DNA from: Apostichopus japonicus
Lineage: Eukaryota; Echinodermata; Holothuroidea; Aspidochirotida; Stichopodidae
Direction of reading: 5' to 3'
DNA: 64,000 nucleotides
Assembly: GCF_037975245.1 (NCBI RefSeq)
Contig: NC_092565.1
Coordinates: forward strand, 10,782,499-10,846,498
The position numbers were made by a program, and so were the translations under genes. The first letter of the stretch is position 1, and each line of letters opens with the position of its first letter. A model generated the notes under the pieces. It did not search any database, was not told where the DNA came from, and saw only the letters and a program-made list of their open reading frames with translations. This document shows positions 13,401-35,473 of this stretch, piece after piece.

Positions 13401-15242
13401 TAGATATTGTTAATCGTCATATGTAAAGGATGGTTAAGATTTAGGAGAATAATTCTAGCACAAGTCAGACTTTTCCACATCATATCTAACACTTGAGAGA
13501 ACTGTCATCCCGCATAGCTAACAATTTAAAACCTGTTTCCTAGAAGGCCAAGCATTACCTTCCATAGGTAGTCTACCATTCAGCACAGATGCAAATGGTT
13601 TTGTAGCATCTTAAAGTACCAATTTCAATGTTCAAATGAGGTCAATACAATTTGAAACCTTTGCACTTTAAAGGGTAAAAAAATCAGAGGTTTCCATTGT
13701 ATCTCCCTGACATATTATTAACCATATTAATTTAATTATTCAAAAATGGTAAATTATTGTTGTATTCCCCACAGGACAAATCATCCTGACGACAAACTAA
13801 AGGCATACTTGCTTTTGACACGTTGGGAACTGGTATCTGACCAATCATTACAGTAATTTGACAGTCCAATTGGACATTTACCATTCATGTAGCAATCGAT
13901 ATATTCGAATTGCTATCAGCAATTCAGGAATAGAACTCACCTTGTCAATGGTTTTCCCAACTTTTGACACACTGCTGTGGATATCTTTGTGGTTTCCTCC
14001 CCAGGTCAAAGCCATTTCTCGAGATCTTTTAAGTGTATCTCTGAAAATGCTACTGTGGAATTGGTTGACTTCACTTCCAGGCGGACCTGAGTGTTGAAGT
14101 TAAAGACATTTCTTTGTCAGACAAAATCCCACTGTACAGTATTTAGACACTGTTGCTTATTGTTTGTTAAAAGATTCTACTTCAGGAAGGAGTTTAATCT
14201 ATAGCAGTATAGTTATATGTTCTTAACCATGTAAAGTATGACTACAGTTCTAGAAAGCATAGACTTACTTTTTATTCCACCAAATACTGTATCTGGATTA
14301 TGGCATTAACTCCAGAGAAAACAAATTATAACAAATGCAAAGCTTATTACAATAACTTTGTACTTTGTAGAACACAAATTTTCTGTATTATAGAAATAAA
14401 TGTTTAATTATTTGCCAATAACTAAATGGTTAAATAGATACAACTAAAGTGGTCAAGTACATCAGCCTACATCTTGAGATTCATGGGCTTCTAAGTTCTA
14501 GCTGAGATTCCCTAACTGGAAGGACATATACATGTTACTGTTCGGCATATATGCCTAACAGTAACATATATGCCTAACAGTAACACTTACAGAAATAAAT
14601 ATTAAACTGCAAATACAGAACATATTCTTTTCTGAGGAAATGTGGCTACTAGACGTTGAATTTGAAGTTAAGCAAGTCTTGGGATACTCATGACATTGCA
14701 ACTTTTTAAAATGTTCACCAGTAAGCAACTTTTAGTAGTTTCACAGTTTGCAGTCTCTAAAAATTCTTACCTTAAATTAATCAAGCAGTATTTTTGTTTA
14801 GGTTATGTCTAGCCTACCTGCTTTTAAGAATTCAGGATATGGTTTTGGACCTTTTGGCAAAGGCTTGTTTTCGTGGTAACGATCTGCACATTTCTTCCCA
14901 ATTCCGTGTGACTTTGACCGTACAACTACTCAAGTCAAGGCTTACGTGTTTCGCTGAACTAGGCCTAGTCCTTTTTTCAATCTGTAGGGCCCAGTGCAGA
15001 GTCTCCCTTCTAGTTCTAGGCGTAACCTAATATTGTGTTTCGTTACTGCTTTAAAAAGAAGAAACTAAAGTTAAATCAGTTAATCATACTACAATAGGTT
15101 TACCCGAAGATAACAAGTCTTCCTTCATTGTCTCCATATTTTCAAGGAGCTCATCGATATTCTTATTTATGTGCTGTCTGGCCGACGAGAATTTATTCAA
15201 GACTTTGTCAACGTCCCTCTCAACGTTCTGACATGCTTCCAT
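7491..15242 (-). CDS. RMND5A: RMND5-type RING subunit of the CTLH/GID E3 ubiquitin ligase, complete, 9 coding exons
   Basis: Coding exons read on the minus strand: 15242-15104, 14086-13941, 13371-13234, 12433-12333, 11815-11649, 10677-10512, 9769-9673, 8770-8616, 7554-7491. All introns are GT-AG and phases close to 1173 nt, giving 390 residues; vertebrate RMND5A has about 391. The start is the Met of [14 protein letters not shown], which aligns with the RMND5A N-terminus. A LisH segment lies near residues 114-141 ([14 protein letters not shown]), followed by the CTLH region from about 150 ([20 protein letters not shown]). The C-terminus is the degenerate [15 protein letters not shown], then CGH, then CPLCP, with candidate zinc ligands Cys335, Cys353, His355, Cys373 and Cys376. 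Known family role: it pairs with MAEA as the catalytic RING heterodimer of the CTLH complex, in cytoplasm and nucleus. I found no clear poly-A signal. It is RMND5A/B-like; invertebrates usually have one copy, so the symbol is by similarity. Confidence 0.96.
8082..8173. repeat. Tandem duplication, 50-bp period, in RMND5 intron 8
   Basis: Two near-identical copies of a unit beginning ATAAGGASAGCTAATTTTGG and ending CAGTTAATTAA. No coding or splice role is seen. Confidence 0.9.
14535..14588. repeat. Short tandem repeat in RMND5 intron 1
   Basis: Units of about 21 bp built on ACATATATGCCTAACAGTA. Confidence 0.8.
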
Positions 15243-15941
15243 CTTCCTATAAAACCAAAGTTCTTGCCCTTGCATCGGCGCTGATGTAAATAGATTGGTT
15301 CTTCAAAGCTTGGTAATATTAACTGGAAGTATCATTGGGCTGCTTCCTGATGATTTGGATGTATTTAAACCTTCTTGGCTGTGTAGCATAGGACGACGAC
15401 ACAGTGTAACGTTAAAGACTAAGTTACGACACTTCAAAAACAACAACTTCACAATCACAAAGGCTATCCTACTACGCTGACTCGCATTTTGTATTGATAA
15501 TAAACAATTTGTATATATGTCACTGTGTTCTACGCCTAACTCACATTGCATCATCGTTATATGCGATTGATGCAAAGTATTATACAGTACGTGTTTGTTA
15601 TGCGTCGATCACTGTTTTGGTCGTATGCTTTATTTGCAAGGAACGCGGATGATGCATTTAAACAAACCAAAAACGTGGTTGCGAAATCGCTCCTTCATAT
15701 CTATGTATGGTGTTGGACTGGAATAGCTTTCACAGACGATGCATGTGCCCTTGTTGCATGGGCGTCAATTCAGGCGGGGGGGGGGGGCGGGAGGACACGC
15801 TCCCCCCACATTTCGATGGGTGGGGAAACAATATCAAATGTCCCCCCCCCCCCCACACATTTGGAAAGAGAGTAATGTCGCGTCTCTATTTGGTTAGGAC
15901 TTACACATCTCAGGATTCATATCATCGAATATCACTCAATG

Positions 15942-16403
15942 TTGCTGAATGGAGAATTCCACCCAGATCTCGTGAGTCGGTACCCTGAGCTCTCCGACAA
16001 TCTTAAGCTTAGTCTGCCTTTTTTTCGAGGCCAGTTCCAGTTGTTGTCGGTTGAAGGGTATAGACAAATATTCAAGTTGATGAATCCAGCGGTACGGGCT
16101 ATGTTTGGTTAAGTCGAAGCTCTCTTGTGGTTGCTCCTCGTCTCCTCCGCTAGTTCGACGGAAGCCGAGAGATCTTTTAGTGCCTTGAGGCGTTTGAAGA
16201 CATGGCTACGGAGCACCATGACTCAACAGAGGCTGAACCATGTGATGGTGTGCTATATTCACCGCGAACGTCTAGCCCAGTTGAAGCCTGAGGAGTTAGC
16301 AGAGAAGTTCGTTGGTTCCTCGGATTACAGACGCCGCATCTTCAGCGATTCCAGTAGAAAACTAGTGCGCTCCGTCAATATCATAAGAGACAGCACTTCA
16401 TAG
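15942..16403 (+). pseudogene. hAT transposase C-terminal remnant with one in-frame stop
   Basis: An open frame from about 15942 to the TAG at 16401-16403 is broken only by a TAA at 16110-16112. It encodes LPFFRGQFQLLSVEGYRQIF, then after the stop SSTEAERSFSALRRLKTWLR, STMTQQRLNHVMV. The latter is the hAT C-terminal dimerisation domain (Ala-Glu-Arg-x-Phe-Ser with the RLK and STM-x-x-RL blocks). The TAA stands where relatives usually have a Glu codon in GEVEAL, so a single base change explains it. The N-terminal zinc finger and catalytic region are missing upstream, where a G/C-tract-rich repeat sits. Confidence 0.85.
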
Positions 16404-16839
16404 CTAGAGCCAAAGCTTGTACATAGTGTTGTTTAGTTGTAGATGGTGTTTCAAAGACGGTGTCCGTTCCCTAATATTGGGGAAATGAAATAGGGAGCAT
16501 ATTCCGTGGCAGCGCATCCCATGTTACCTTACTCACATGCATGGGACCTATTCTAAGTCTGACGATAAAATGTTTTCACAGATTGTTAGTTGTCATGGGT
16601 TCGAACAATTGAAGAGTATTCAATATCCTAAAACATAGAGCAAAATGGGGCTGGGGTTCTAGTTCGCCGCATCATGTGTCAACTTGCACTGGGTTCTAAT
16701 GTTCATGTCAATTGGAATCACTAATAAAAGAAATAATCCACCAAAAATGAAGCTCGCATGAAGTTCATTGCAGATTTCCTGAGTGACGAATTTGTAATTT
16801 TCACCCGACATCACGCAACTAGGTGGCTGCTATCCAGCC

Positions 16840-17200
16840 TGGCAAGTGCCATCTCCAGCGATCTGGCATTTATTGAAATCTGAAATTTTCTTGGTACACT
16901 GCACGCCAACTGATGGTGGTGCTCCGCTTAGATAGTACTTACGGCCGGAATACTCGAATCGATTACGCCCCCCCCCCCCACGTTTCAAGTCGGATTGACG
17001 GCCCTGCCTTTTTGAAGCCATATCAGAGGCGTTTCCAGGATTTTCTAACCCGGGGGGGGGGGGGGGGGCGCGAATTACTATCTAAGCGGAGCGCCACCAT
17101 CGGTTGGCGCGCAGCGTACAAGAAAATTTCTGGTTTTGATACCCCCAGATTACCGGAAATGGCACTTCTCGGGCTTGAAAATGACCAACCAGATGCACAC
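16840..17200. mobile_element. Inverted pair of a GC-rich interspersed repeat
   Basis: The plus-strand copy at about 17040-17175 runs from a G18 tract through GCGGAGCGCCACCATCGGTT, GGCGCGCAGCGTACAAGAAA and on to CCGGAAATGGCACTTC. The minus-strand copy, about 16978 down to 16842, has the same blocks at lower identity. The two face each other around a spacer at about 16990-17030. A third copy is at 26534-26640. No coding sequence; probably a non-autonomous DNA element. Confidence 0.7.
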
Positions 17201-17326
17201 TTTTGCCTGAGAACCAAGTATTTCCCAATATTATGTTTTTCCATCCATAACCTTTTTTGAAGATAGTCACCAGTCACACATCATGTTCGACCTCATCGCA
17301 TGTCCGGTGGATCATTGCTTTTGTAG

Positions 17327-20300
17327 GTGCTTCTACGTCGCCGCCCACAATACCCGACAGCCCCACTTTTGAAGGTTTTAAGACCATTATTTGTTCAGAA
17401 TTTGAAAATTCACATTTCTCGTGAATAAACTCACTTCAAAACATAACCATAATGTTGCAAACAATTCCATCTATGGACAACCAATATAGTAAAACCTCCT
17501 TGAACCCCAAACAGATAGCGTTTTGTTAGAGGTAGTAATCTATATTGAGCAATGTGGAAGTGCAGTGTTGAAGGTAGTAAACTCTCTTAACTAAGAGTAT
17601 TCTTAATACATTTACCACTGTGTGTCATGATCTCCGCTTCCTTCCAATATCCATTGTGTAGGTATGTATGAGAATCCAGGACCTGAAGATAGTCCAACAT
17701 CCGTCTACTACAGCAAGTAAGATGAACATTTTAATAGGCTACCATGGAGATGAGTCGTGGTTACCCTATATATAGTCCAATCGGGAGCCCTATCAGAATC
17801 GAGTGGGGGCCAGTCATAGGAATACTGCAGTATTCCATGTTTTATCGTTTTCAAGCATCCTTTCTCAGCGGCCAGCTGAACTTCAGGGAACCAGTGTATA
17901 GTTTATGTAGATATGAAATCAGCGTTACAAGCGGGTGTTTTCTGTTTCTGCATAATGGTTGACTTCAAGGATCAACCCGTCATACAGAGAAACTCTTGAA
18001 CGACGACGTATATTTATCTGACATGATGACGAACCCACAGAATGAGGTTCAAACTTGACTAAGGACATTGGCAGCATTGGGGTGATATTGCGTTAGACAC
18101 AACGCCGTCCTGGTTCAGTTATTACAGTCAAAATGATCAGGTTTAAGAATGATTGTGCAGGCTGTTACCTACAGTGAAGTTCGGGAACATCTTTTGGTAT
18201 TGGTACACAGGCTCAGAACAAGGGAATTACAAACCAATCAGGCACTTTATATCGTTATGTGCGTTCAATCCCCCTACACCCCCACGCAACCCATCCACCC
18301 CCATCCCCCCCCCCCCGTCGTCATACTATAGAATTCGCAAGTAAACAACCAATTGGGGGAGGGGTCAGGGAGGTGGTTGCACAGTAATGTATCAAGGTAT
18401 TTAAATGATGGTATGGCATTTATTTCACAGGAACATTTCTGGCAGAAGTCGTGGTCATTCCGAAAGTCGAGTGTACGAAAGGGTAAGAGTATTAATATCA
18501 ATCATTATGTTTCCCTTCAGAATGGATTACAGACAGTGCTGAATTAACTCGCTAGATTGACTTTGAAATTGTCTACAATGATGACATAAAAACTTATTTT
18601 CATTCTTGTCAACAAAAAAATCAAATGGAGCAAAACATTGGAACATTTTGAGACTATAATTCCTTTATTAAAAAACAATGCGAACACTCTCAGAGAGGGA
18701 TTTTTTACGTGTTTGGATTTACAAATTTATAGTGCAAACTTATACACAGACTTCATGCAAAAAAATTAATATGATGTGTCGTGCAACATTAAAATACAGT
18801 CAAGAATGTAGTTTATAACACTTTTACTTTTTGAGATATGAACCCTTCAAACAAGTGAGGGTCATCAATAAAAGTGACTGGACTATTTAGTCTAATACAC
18901 AGATCGCTGCGTTGAGTGTTTTCATATGTGTTATACATAGTCATTGTATGATGGCACGACTGGTACGTAAACTAACTATGTGTGTAGTATCATATATTGG
19001 GACAGTGACCCTACGTCGACGGCTATTCTGAACTAAATCAACTTTTCCATAATTATTCGTATTAAAAGTTCTTATAAACCATAAACCTGCGCCTTTTCTC
19101 ATCCTTGAAGTTTCGTTCATATATATATATTTGGTAAACTTTCTATGTAAGACGCCATATATCATTGTTTGAACAGGTTGTGTAAGATGTTATTTTTCAA
19201 CATTTTTCTTCTTACAGAGTGACAATAGTGATATGGAACCCCGAGTCGTAAGTATTTGCAAGCATAAAACTGCAATGCCTATGTCAATTCAAGATCAACA
19301 AGTAATGTAATATTTTTACAACTTATTAGGGAGCTGCCTGTAGCTCAATATTATGAGTGAACGCTGGATACTCGTGATGTGCTGCTCCGTCACTAGAAGA
19401 CACAGTGAATGTCTTAGTAAAAGGTTAGGGGAAGGACTCGGAACACCGGAGGGGCACCATAGCTTAAGGGTCACTGATTTTCCCGCCCACAATGAGTTCA
19501 TATCTATGTGTGAATATACTTAAAACGACGTGATGGCCAGTGGATATATAAGGTCTTCCTGTTTCATGGGATAGTTTAATGATTTGTGATGGTCACTTGC
19601 TGCAGGGAAGGGTGTATCGGTGTATCGAGGTGTAAAGTAGGAAGGGAATGTTTCCAAACCCGACCGCTGGGGTACGACGATTTGGAATTCATGTGATCGT
19701 ACCCGAGCGCACGCAAATAGAAATAATCATCCGCATATAGAAATAAACACACACACACAAAATGATGAACTGATAACTAACTAACTTAACAATTTCCAGC
19801 AAACTGAGGAACTGTAAAATGTATTAAGAGCTCAACCTGTCATTTTTAGAAGGAAAACGACGACATTTGTATTTCGAACAGTTGAACGTTTTCGCAGGAA
19901 AATAAGGAAAAAAAAACCATTAAAATGATCATCTCGTTCCATCTTACGGTACCCTTCCGACAATTTTGTGTCAAAATGTCTAAATTGAAAGTTAACGTCT
20001 AAATGAGATCAAAATAAAAATACATGTTCATTAGTAAAGAACATTGGTTGAGATACAAAATACGTTGCAATTAATTAAATTAAATTAAACTATTTTTTTT
20101 AATTAATTCGCCACTTAATTTGCAAATAGTACCGGTACTCGAATCATTCAATAGGTAATCAATTTAGACGATTAATTGCATTTCATCGAGATAAAACTGA
20201 TGAATTTAACATGGCAGAAAATTGTCGACATAATCAAGTTGTAAAGTTAACATCCTCTTCCCTTTGTTAACCTATATCATCTCCCTCTCGCTCTCCATTA

Positions 20301-20370
20301 CATTATACAGGAATTCCCCAAACGAGAAAGTATATCGGAATTAACAAAGCGTTTCAAGCAAAACCGTTGA
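17327..20370 (+). CDS. 3' end of an unrecognised multi-exon gene; Tyr/Ser/Pro-rich C-terminal tail
   Basis: Five small candidate exons: 17327-17374, 17662-17716, 18431-18482, 19218-19247 and 20311-20370 (TGA at 20368-20370). Phases join without a break. Exon 1 reads ASTSPPTIPDSPTFE. Exon 2 reads YENPGPEDSPTSVYYS. Exon 3 reads NISGRSRGHSESRVYER. Exon 4 reads SDNSDMEPRV. Exon 5 reads EFPKRESISELTKRFKQNR and ends. Donors after exons 2-4 are GTAAGA, GTAAGA and GTAAGT; the donor after exon 1 (GTTTTA) is weak. Short exons with Tyr in acidic or Ser-rich context (YENP, VYYS, VYER) and a basic end resemble the cytoplasmic tail of a single-pass receptor, but I found no transmembrane or extracellular exon upstream. 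The DNA from 15.3 to 17.3 kb is largely taken up by repeats. The first Met, at 17664, could also start a small protein of about 64 residues. Confidence 0.42.
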
Positions 20371-20379
20371 ACCGATACC

Positions 20380-22170
20380 TATAAAAATGTCGAGACAATC
20401 CACCTCTTCAAGGCATCCTATGCATTCGACTTTTTGGACGGCGATATTTCACATGAAGTAGATTCTATTATCCTACGTCAAACCGTAAATCGTTATCTGG
20501 GTCACTTGAGGATAAAAAACAACGTTCTGTGCCCACCATTTGTGCCCTCCTGCTTCGCATTGTGGGAAGAGGGAGGGTGGATTTACAGGTATAACTTCTC
20601 CGTCCACAACCCGATCCAGGACTAATTGAGTGATATCTTATTTTGTCTTGTTTTATGTTTTACAAGATGAGTTTTGTCTGAAAAGATTTTGTGTGCAATA
20701 CAGATCGTCTTGAACGAAAATCTCCAAGATGTCTTGGACGAGCTGGAGAACAAAGGAAACTGAAAACATTATCCAGAGATGAGAGAATAAATCTGCAGGT
20801 GGAGTGGGACTTTTGACTTTTCGTTTGAACGGAAGGACCACAAATCACCTCAAACCCCTCTCTCGACAAACATGGATTCTTCTGTGGATTCTGAACCAGA
20901 AATATCAGTATTTACACATTTTTGGCATCACAATGTCACTTTGTAATAACAAACGGAATCTTTTAATTACTAGAAAGGGGGTCACGTGTTCTTCGGATCT
21001 GCAGCTCTTATATATAATTCAATACCTGCACAACGCCCGAATTAAGTAATGATAGGCATAGGTTGTTACTGTTTATTTCCCATGTGGCTCTAAGCATGTC
21101 TGTTGTTTTTTGACGATTACTTTGTCATTTGAGCTGCCATTCTCTCAGTTAGAAACTAGTTTTAAATTAGCATTGAACTCTGGTATAGAATTATGCAACT
21201 TACACGGTCCTTTTTTCTTTTATTAAAAGTTTTTGATAATACCTAATTTTGAGTTTCTGTATGAGGTTGAAAGTGGGCTGAACATTACCACGCAACCCCT
21301 GGATTCGTTCCTCAGGAGTGGTCTATTTTTCTACGACTGAATGTAAAGCACTCCGATTGACGATGGGAGGTGGAGAACACGGCCATCCTCCACCCCGGTG
21401 GGGCAGGAATCGCTCCCCTTCCCTACTCGATTTGCTCTAGACATACATGCGCCTAGTTAATTAAAAGATGGAGAAATCAGTGTTTCCTTGGAGTGGTTGA
21501 ACTTTCTGAGCGTCGTCTAGTTCCGGGGGAAGGATCATTAACGCGAGAGCGATTGTCTGAAATATCCTTACCCCCCCCCCCCCAACCCCCGACCCCTCCT
21601 TCACCTCTCTTCTCAACTCCCACTCATCCACGAAAAAAGTTGCCGCAGATACAATCACGTATAATAGAAAGTTGTGAAGGTGATTGTCATGAGATGAATT
21701 ATTAAAACATGTAAGAATATATTGCTGGTCAAATTTGTACTGCCAGTGTGTTTCACATAAAATTTCGTAATTGGAATTAATCATCGAAGGACGACTTTGG
21801 ACAGAAAACGTAAGCGTTGATGTAACATAGTCCTTTGAAAGAAAATTAAAAACAAAAGTGCTTATATATTGTATCTACAGCTATTTCGATATTTACATTT
21901 AAAATGCAATTGAAGTCTGTTCTATTTAAGTCCAAGCAACTTAATCTATGTCGCCTTATAATTCTTAATTACATACACTTCAAGAATGAAAAGAAACCTT
22001 TTCTTCCCGCAAACTTCATATAAACAACAATGCAACAGTACCATTGAAGATATATACATTATAATTTGTCATTCAAAATCATGATGTCGATTAGAATTTG
22101 TCATTCAAAATGGTAGCTACATACTGTGCATATGGCGTAATTAGTATTTGATCATAAGGCATGTGACGTA
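20380..22170. other. Intergenic between the convergent candidate genes; no other gene seen
   Basis: It holds a C-tract at 21571-21583 and scattered short open frames. A possible extra terminal exon (20704-20763, plus) is discussed among the rejected items. Confidence 0.35.
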
Positions 22171-22172
22171 AT

Positions 22173-31530
<9,358 letters not shown>

Positions 31531-31649
31531 GTCAATTATGGTCAAAATATTGATTGGACCAGACAGAACGTTTCCAAATCTCTCTACTTCCAAATACAGC
31601 TCAAAGCATAGATGTTATGGTATAGTTTACTAACATCCGGATCTTCCAA

Positions 31650-31810
31650 TCTGAAACTTCGTCTATAAATGACGCTTCTTTTTCAATCACCCTTTTCCCC
31701 CCTTCTTCTTCTTCTTCTTCTTCGTTTTCGTTCTTTACTCTTTAGGCCTGTATATACATGACGTTATGAATTAATGATAACGCCTTCTACATTATGACGT
31801 ACACACGCAT
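31650..31810 (-). promoter_or_regulatory. Possible promoter of the peptide-precursor gene with CRE half-sites
   Basis: Upstream of the ATG at 31530 there are three TGACG half-sites (31670-31674, 31759-31764, 31795-31800, the last two TGACGT) and a TATA-like TTTATAG near 31663-31669 on the minus strand. CRE-type sites are common in neuropeptide promoters. This is suggestive only. Confidence 0.25.
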
Positions 31811-31999
31811 CGTTGTATATTCTTTCAGATGATACGTTACCACGCCGTTACGTGCCCACCACACTGTTCCTAACCTAATCGATGGTGTTTCATGCACTGT
31901 CTCCTCTTTATTTTCCTTTGATTTCCGTGATTTTTGCAAGGTCTAGAATGAATTAATCAACTTTTATTTGGAACTTACAAAAAAAAAAGACAATAATCT

Positions 32000-34230
32000 C
32001 GGGGTAATCACCAACCTCACAAAAAAAAGGGTCTCATGATGATCATCTCAGTACGCGAATCAATTTTGACTTGTGCGTTAAAAAGCCATTTTCGCAGGAA
32101 GTATGACTATGTGTACTATTATAACTTGCAATTAAAGGCTTTATAGGAGGAAAACTGCAAGTACTCACTGGCAATTATTATTATTATTATTTTAATTTTT
32201 TAAAATCTTTCTTAATTTCGCTTTGTTCAATGAATATGGCTAAAGGCAAACCTAAAATGAGAGCGGATGTATACTTATCATTTCCCCTGGTCACGCTTTT
32301 ACCTATATAACTGTATTGTTAAAGGATCGAGTGGATAGCACCACAGGTTAGATTTAGAACAACAATTGGTCAGGAAAACAAATTATATATGAGCTATTGC
32401 AATTATAAATTGACCTTTTTTTCTGCAAATGATGAGTTTGACTTACTTTAAAGTATACTCCGTTTCGCTTCTTTCATGACGTTTCTGGTGGATTGTGTGT
32501 GTATGTGCGGTGGGGATGGGGGGGTGGTTAGGGGGAGAAGGTGTGAACCTTTTTTCAATAAAGGAGTGTTAAGTTTGGATAGACGATGAAGCCCGGACTT
32601 GAGCAGAAGAGCTCTAAAGGAGGGGGAGCCGGGGGTCAAGCAAACGTCGGATTTTCAATAACGGTTAGCAGTCCAAAGAATTATCGGTGACCATTGGAAA
32701 CCCCCCCCCTCCCCTCAGTCTGAGTCACCATAATTTGTAAAAAAAAAAAACTTCACGTTACAGGACGCGAGTAATTTGCCCCTCCTTGGTGTCTATCCTA
32801 CTCGGGGTGGTTATTTTGCAATATTGGTGCATATCCAGTTACTATATTCTGCTAGATTGCTTCTATACATGTATGTTTAACTGATATTTGTTTGAGCTCA
32901 CTTTAAAGAATGAAGCAATATTCCCACATTATTCATTCCACAGGTCTCCGACACAAATTATAGTTAGCTATTTGAATTTCCGGACTCTGTTTCAAATTAG
33001 ATTGCGCCATCATAGGTATCGTAACGGCAACAACATTGTTATCCAAGTTACTGCTCTACGGAAATGAGTAAAAAAATGAGCAAAATGTTGTCAATTCAAG
33101 CTGGACTAAAGGCAGTTATTTTACGATGCTATGCAGTCACATGTATACGTTGGAGATTCCGATTGGCTTAAAATAAGTTACACTTTACATCAGATGGCTA
33201 TACAATTTACAGTTTTAACTTTCCTATTGGATTTGGTTACAATTTAATAAAAAAAAAACATACTAACAGACGAATTAGTTCCTCAAATGTTGTTTCAAAT
33301 AATGACTGGTTAGCAGACTAAACAACTGTCACTATTTTCGACTATATACCTTGTAAAGATGGTTCAAATTGCAGATTTTTAAGCGTTTTGCAGTTAAGTG
33401 TCATCCACTTTCTGTTAAAATGTGGACGAAATGAGTGGCGCAACCTTAAGAGTATATAGTCTGGTTGGTCCAGTCAATGATTATGCATAGGATTGTGTGT
33501 TGAGTATTATCTGTTTGTAAGCCCTTCTCAGTACTAGCAACTGGTCATAAATGTAACACATGTTAATAAATAATACCACCCATCAGTTTTAACTGATTAA
33601 CGGGTACACACCTTAACCATGTTACAACTGATACAGCCATGAGAATCGGGTGACACATTACAACCGCTATCTATGTTGTAATAAGAATTTTTTTTAAAAA
33701 TTCTATTGCAATGGTTACAATTTACCAGTTGAAGCTGTTACGAGTGCCATCTATAGTTGGAGTCATTATGTAACTATAGTCGCTTTGAATTACAGTGAGA
33801 GGACAGATGGTATAACGAACAAAAAGAAATTGTTGTTTTTCTTCATCTAAAATTAAAAGTTATGAAACTTTATAATGTCAACTCATCGAATTCCTGCATC
33901 TCACGTTGTGTGTGAGTGTTTGCACCCATACTGTATCCCTTGGGTATATCAACTCTCAAGGGAGATACAGAATACGTAACATACATGAGTTGGAGAAAAT
34001 CTCCTTTGATTTTAATGAGCATGAGCGCTATTAAAATAGTTTTCTATTTCACACTTTACTGTACCGTATAGACAAATGTAAGGTCTTCTTTTTTGTTGTT
34101 AATTATACAGCATTTGATAATAAAACCCATTATAAAATCATGACGATAACATCGAAAAATGTTCAATTTGATTTTACTTTTTTTTATGAAAAAGTGTCTT
34201 GGTCACGTTATTGTTAACAAAGAATAGAAA
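32000..34230. other. No gene seen
   Basis: AT-rich intergenic DNA. It includes a hairpin near 33931-33970 (arms CTGTATCCCTTG and CAAGGGAGATACAG), and poly-A and poly-G runs. Confidence 0.45.
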
Positions 34231-34237
34231 CAATATA

Positions 34238-34349
<112 letters not shown>

Positions 34350-35400
34350 CCTATTCTTAATTTAATGCGAATTATCAACTGTTAAACTCAGTCAATTTGA
34401 GTAACTATGAAGAACCAAGTGTGTCTGTTTCATGGCTACAAGAACATGGTTGAGAAGAAGAATACTTCATGGTACATTGCACATAGTTTATCAGTACTTA
34501 ACTTGTCTGAAAGCGGAAAGAAAAGAAGCTACTGTACTACTTTAAAGATGTTGGTGGGTGAATCCTTCCTAAGTTATGTTGGCATTTGAATGTCAAATTG
34601 TGAAGAAAATACATTTTCTTTGGAATCAAGAAAAGTTAAGAAGGGGAAAAAAATCGTTTCCTAATGGCATATATACTTTTTCTTTCCACATCCGCTAATT
34701 TACAGCTGTAAAGATGCGTATAGGATGATATTTTAACAAAGTGTGAGTTTGGCAATAAAATGCTTGTGGATTATTGTGACATGCTATAACTTCCAGAAGT
34801 GTGATGATGCGATTTGTACACAACAGTTAAGTCACGTAATGGCATATAATGATTATTTTAATAAATATTCATTATATGATTTACATAAATAGTCATTTAA
34901 GTTAGATTTCGATGAAGTCCCTTCAAGCAGACTGCAGTGGTGCCACTCAAAGCATGAGCAGATTTATAAACTGATATATTTGAGTACCCCGTTAGTCTAA
35001 TGTCGCGTTACAACATGGCAATGAATTCATGCTTTTTACCCTTTCGAAACACTCGACTAATTCTGTATTATTGTTTTACGGTTAGGTGTCAGCGGTGGGA
35101 TCAGAATCCACGTGATCAGGTGTTGTACTCTCTAAACTCTTCACATACACATGTATATCAGTCTGCGCCACGAAAGATGTAACACAAGAAATTAATAGAC
35201 GAGCATTTAACTTTCTTGATCAAAAATATAGTAAGGCGACAAGGTCGGCGGGAATAGGGGAATTAAGTGACACTCCCACCCAAACTTTGTTTGAGTGACC
35301 CTTTTTGTTAATAAAAAGTACTATTAATCCAGCTTTTAAAGAAAAAAAGGTGATCTTTTCGTTGAGAAATTAAGTAACTGTAATTAGGAACGGCAATGGG

Positions 35401-35403
<3 letters not shown>

Positions 35404-35442
<39 letters not shown>
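35404..35442. repeat. (TA)n microsatellite
   Basis: About 40 bp of TA repeat. Confidence 0.95.
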
Positions 35443-35446
<4 letters not shown>

Positions 35447-35473
35447 GAGACTAGTGGTTGTTACTCAGAGTTT

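Noticed and set aside
20704-20763. Possible alternative terminal exon IVLNENLQDVLDELENKGN with stop, plus strand
   Set aside because: It has an AG and is in a compatible phase, but the exon at 20311-20370 already ends the frame with a better acceptor. Kept only as a possible alternative.
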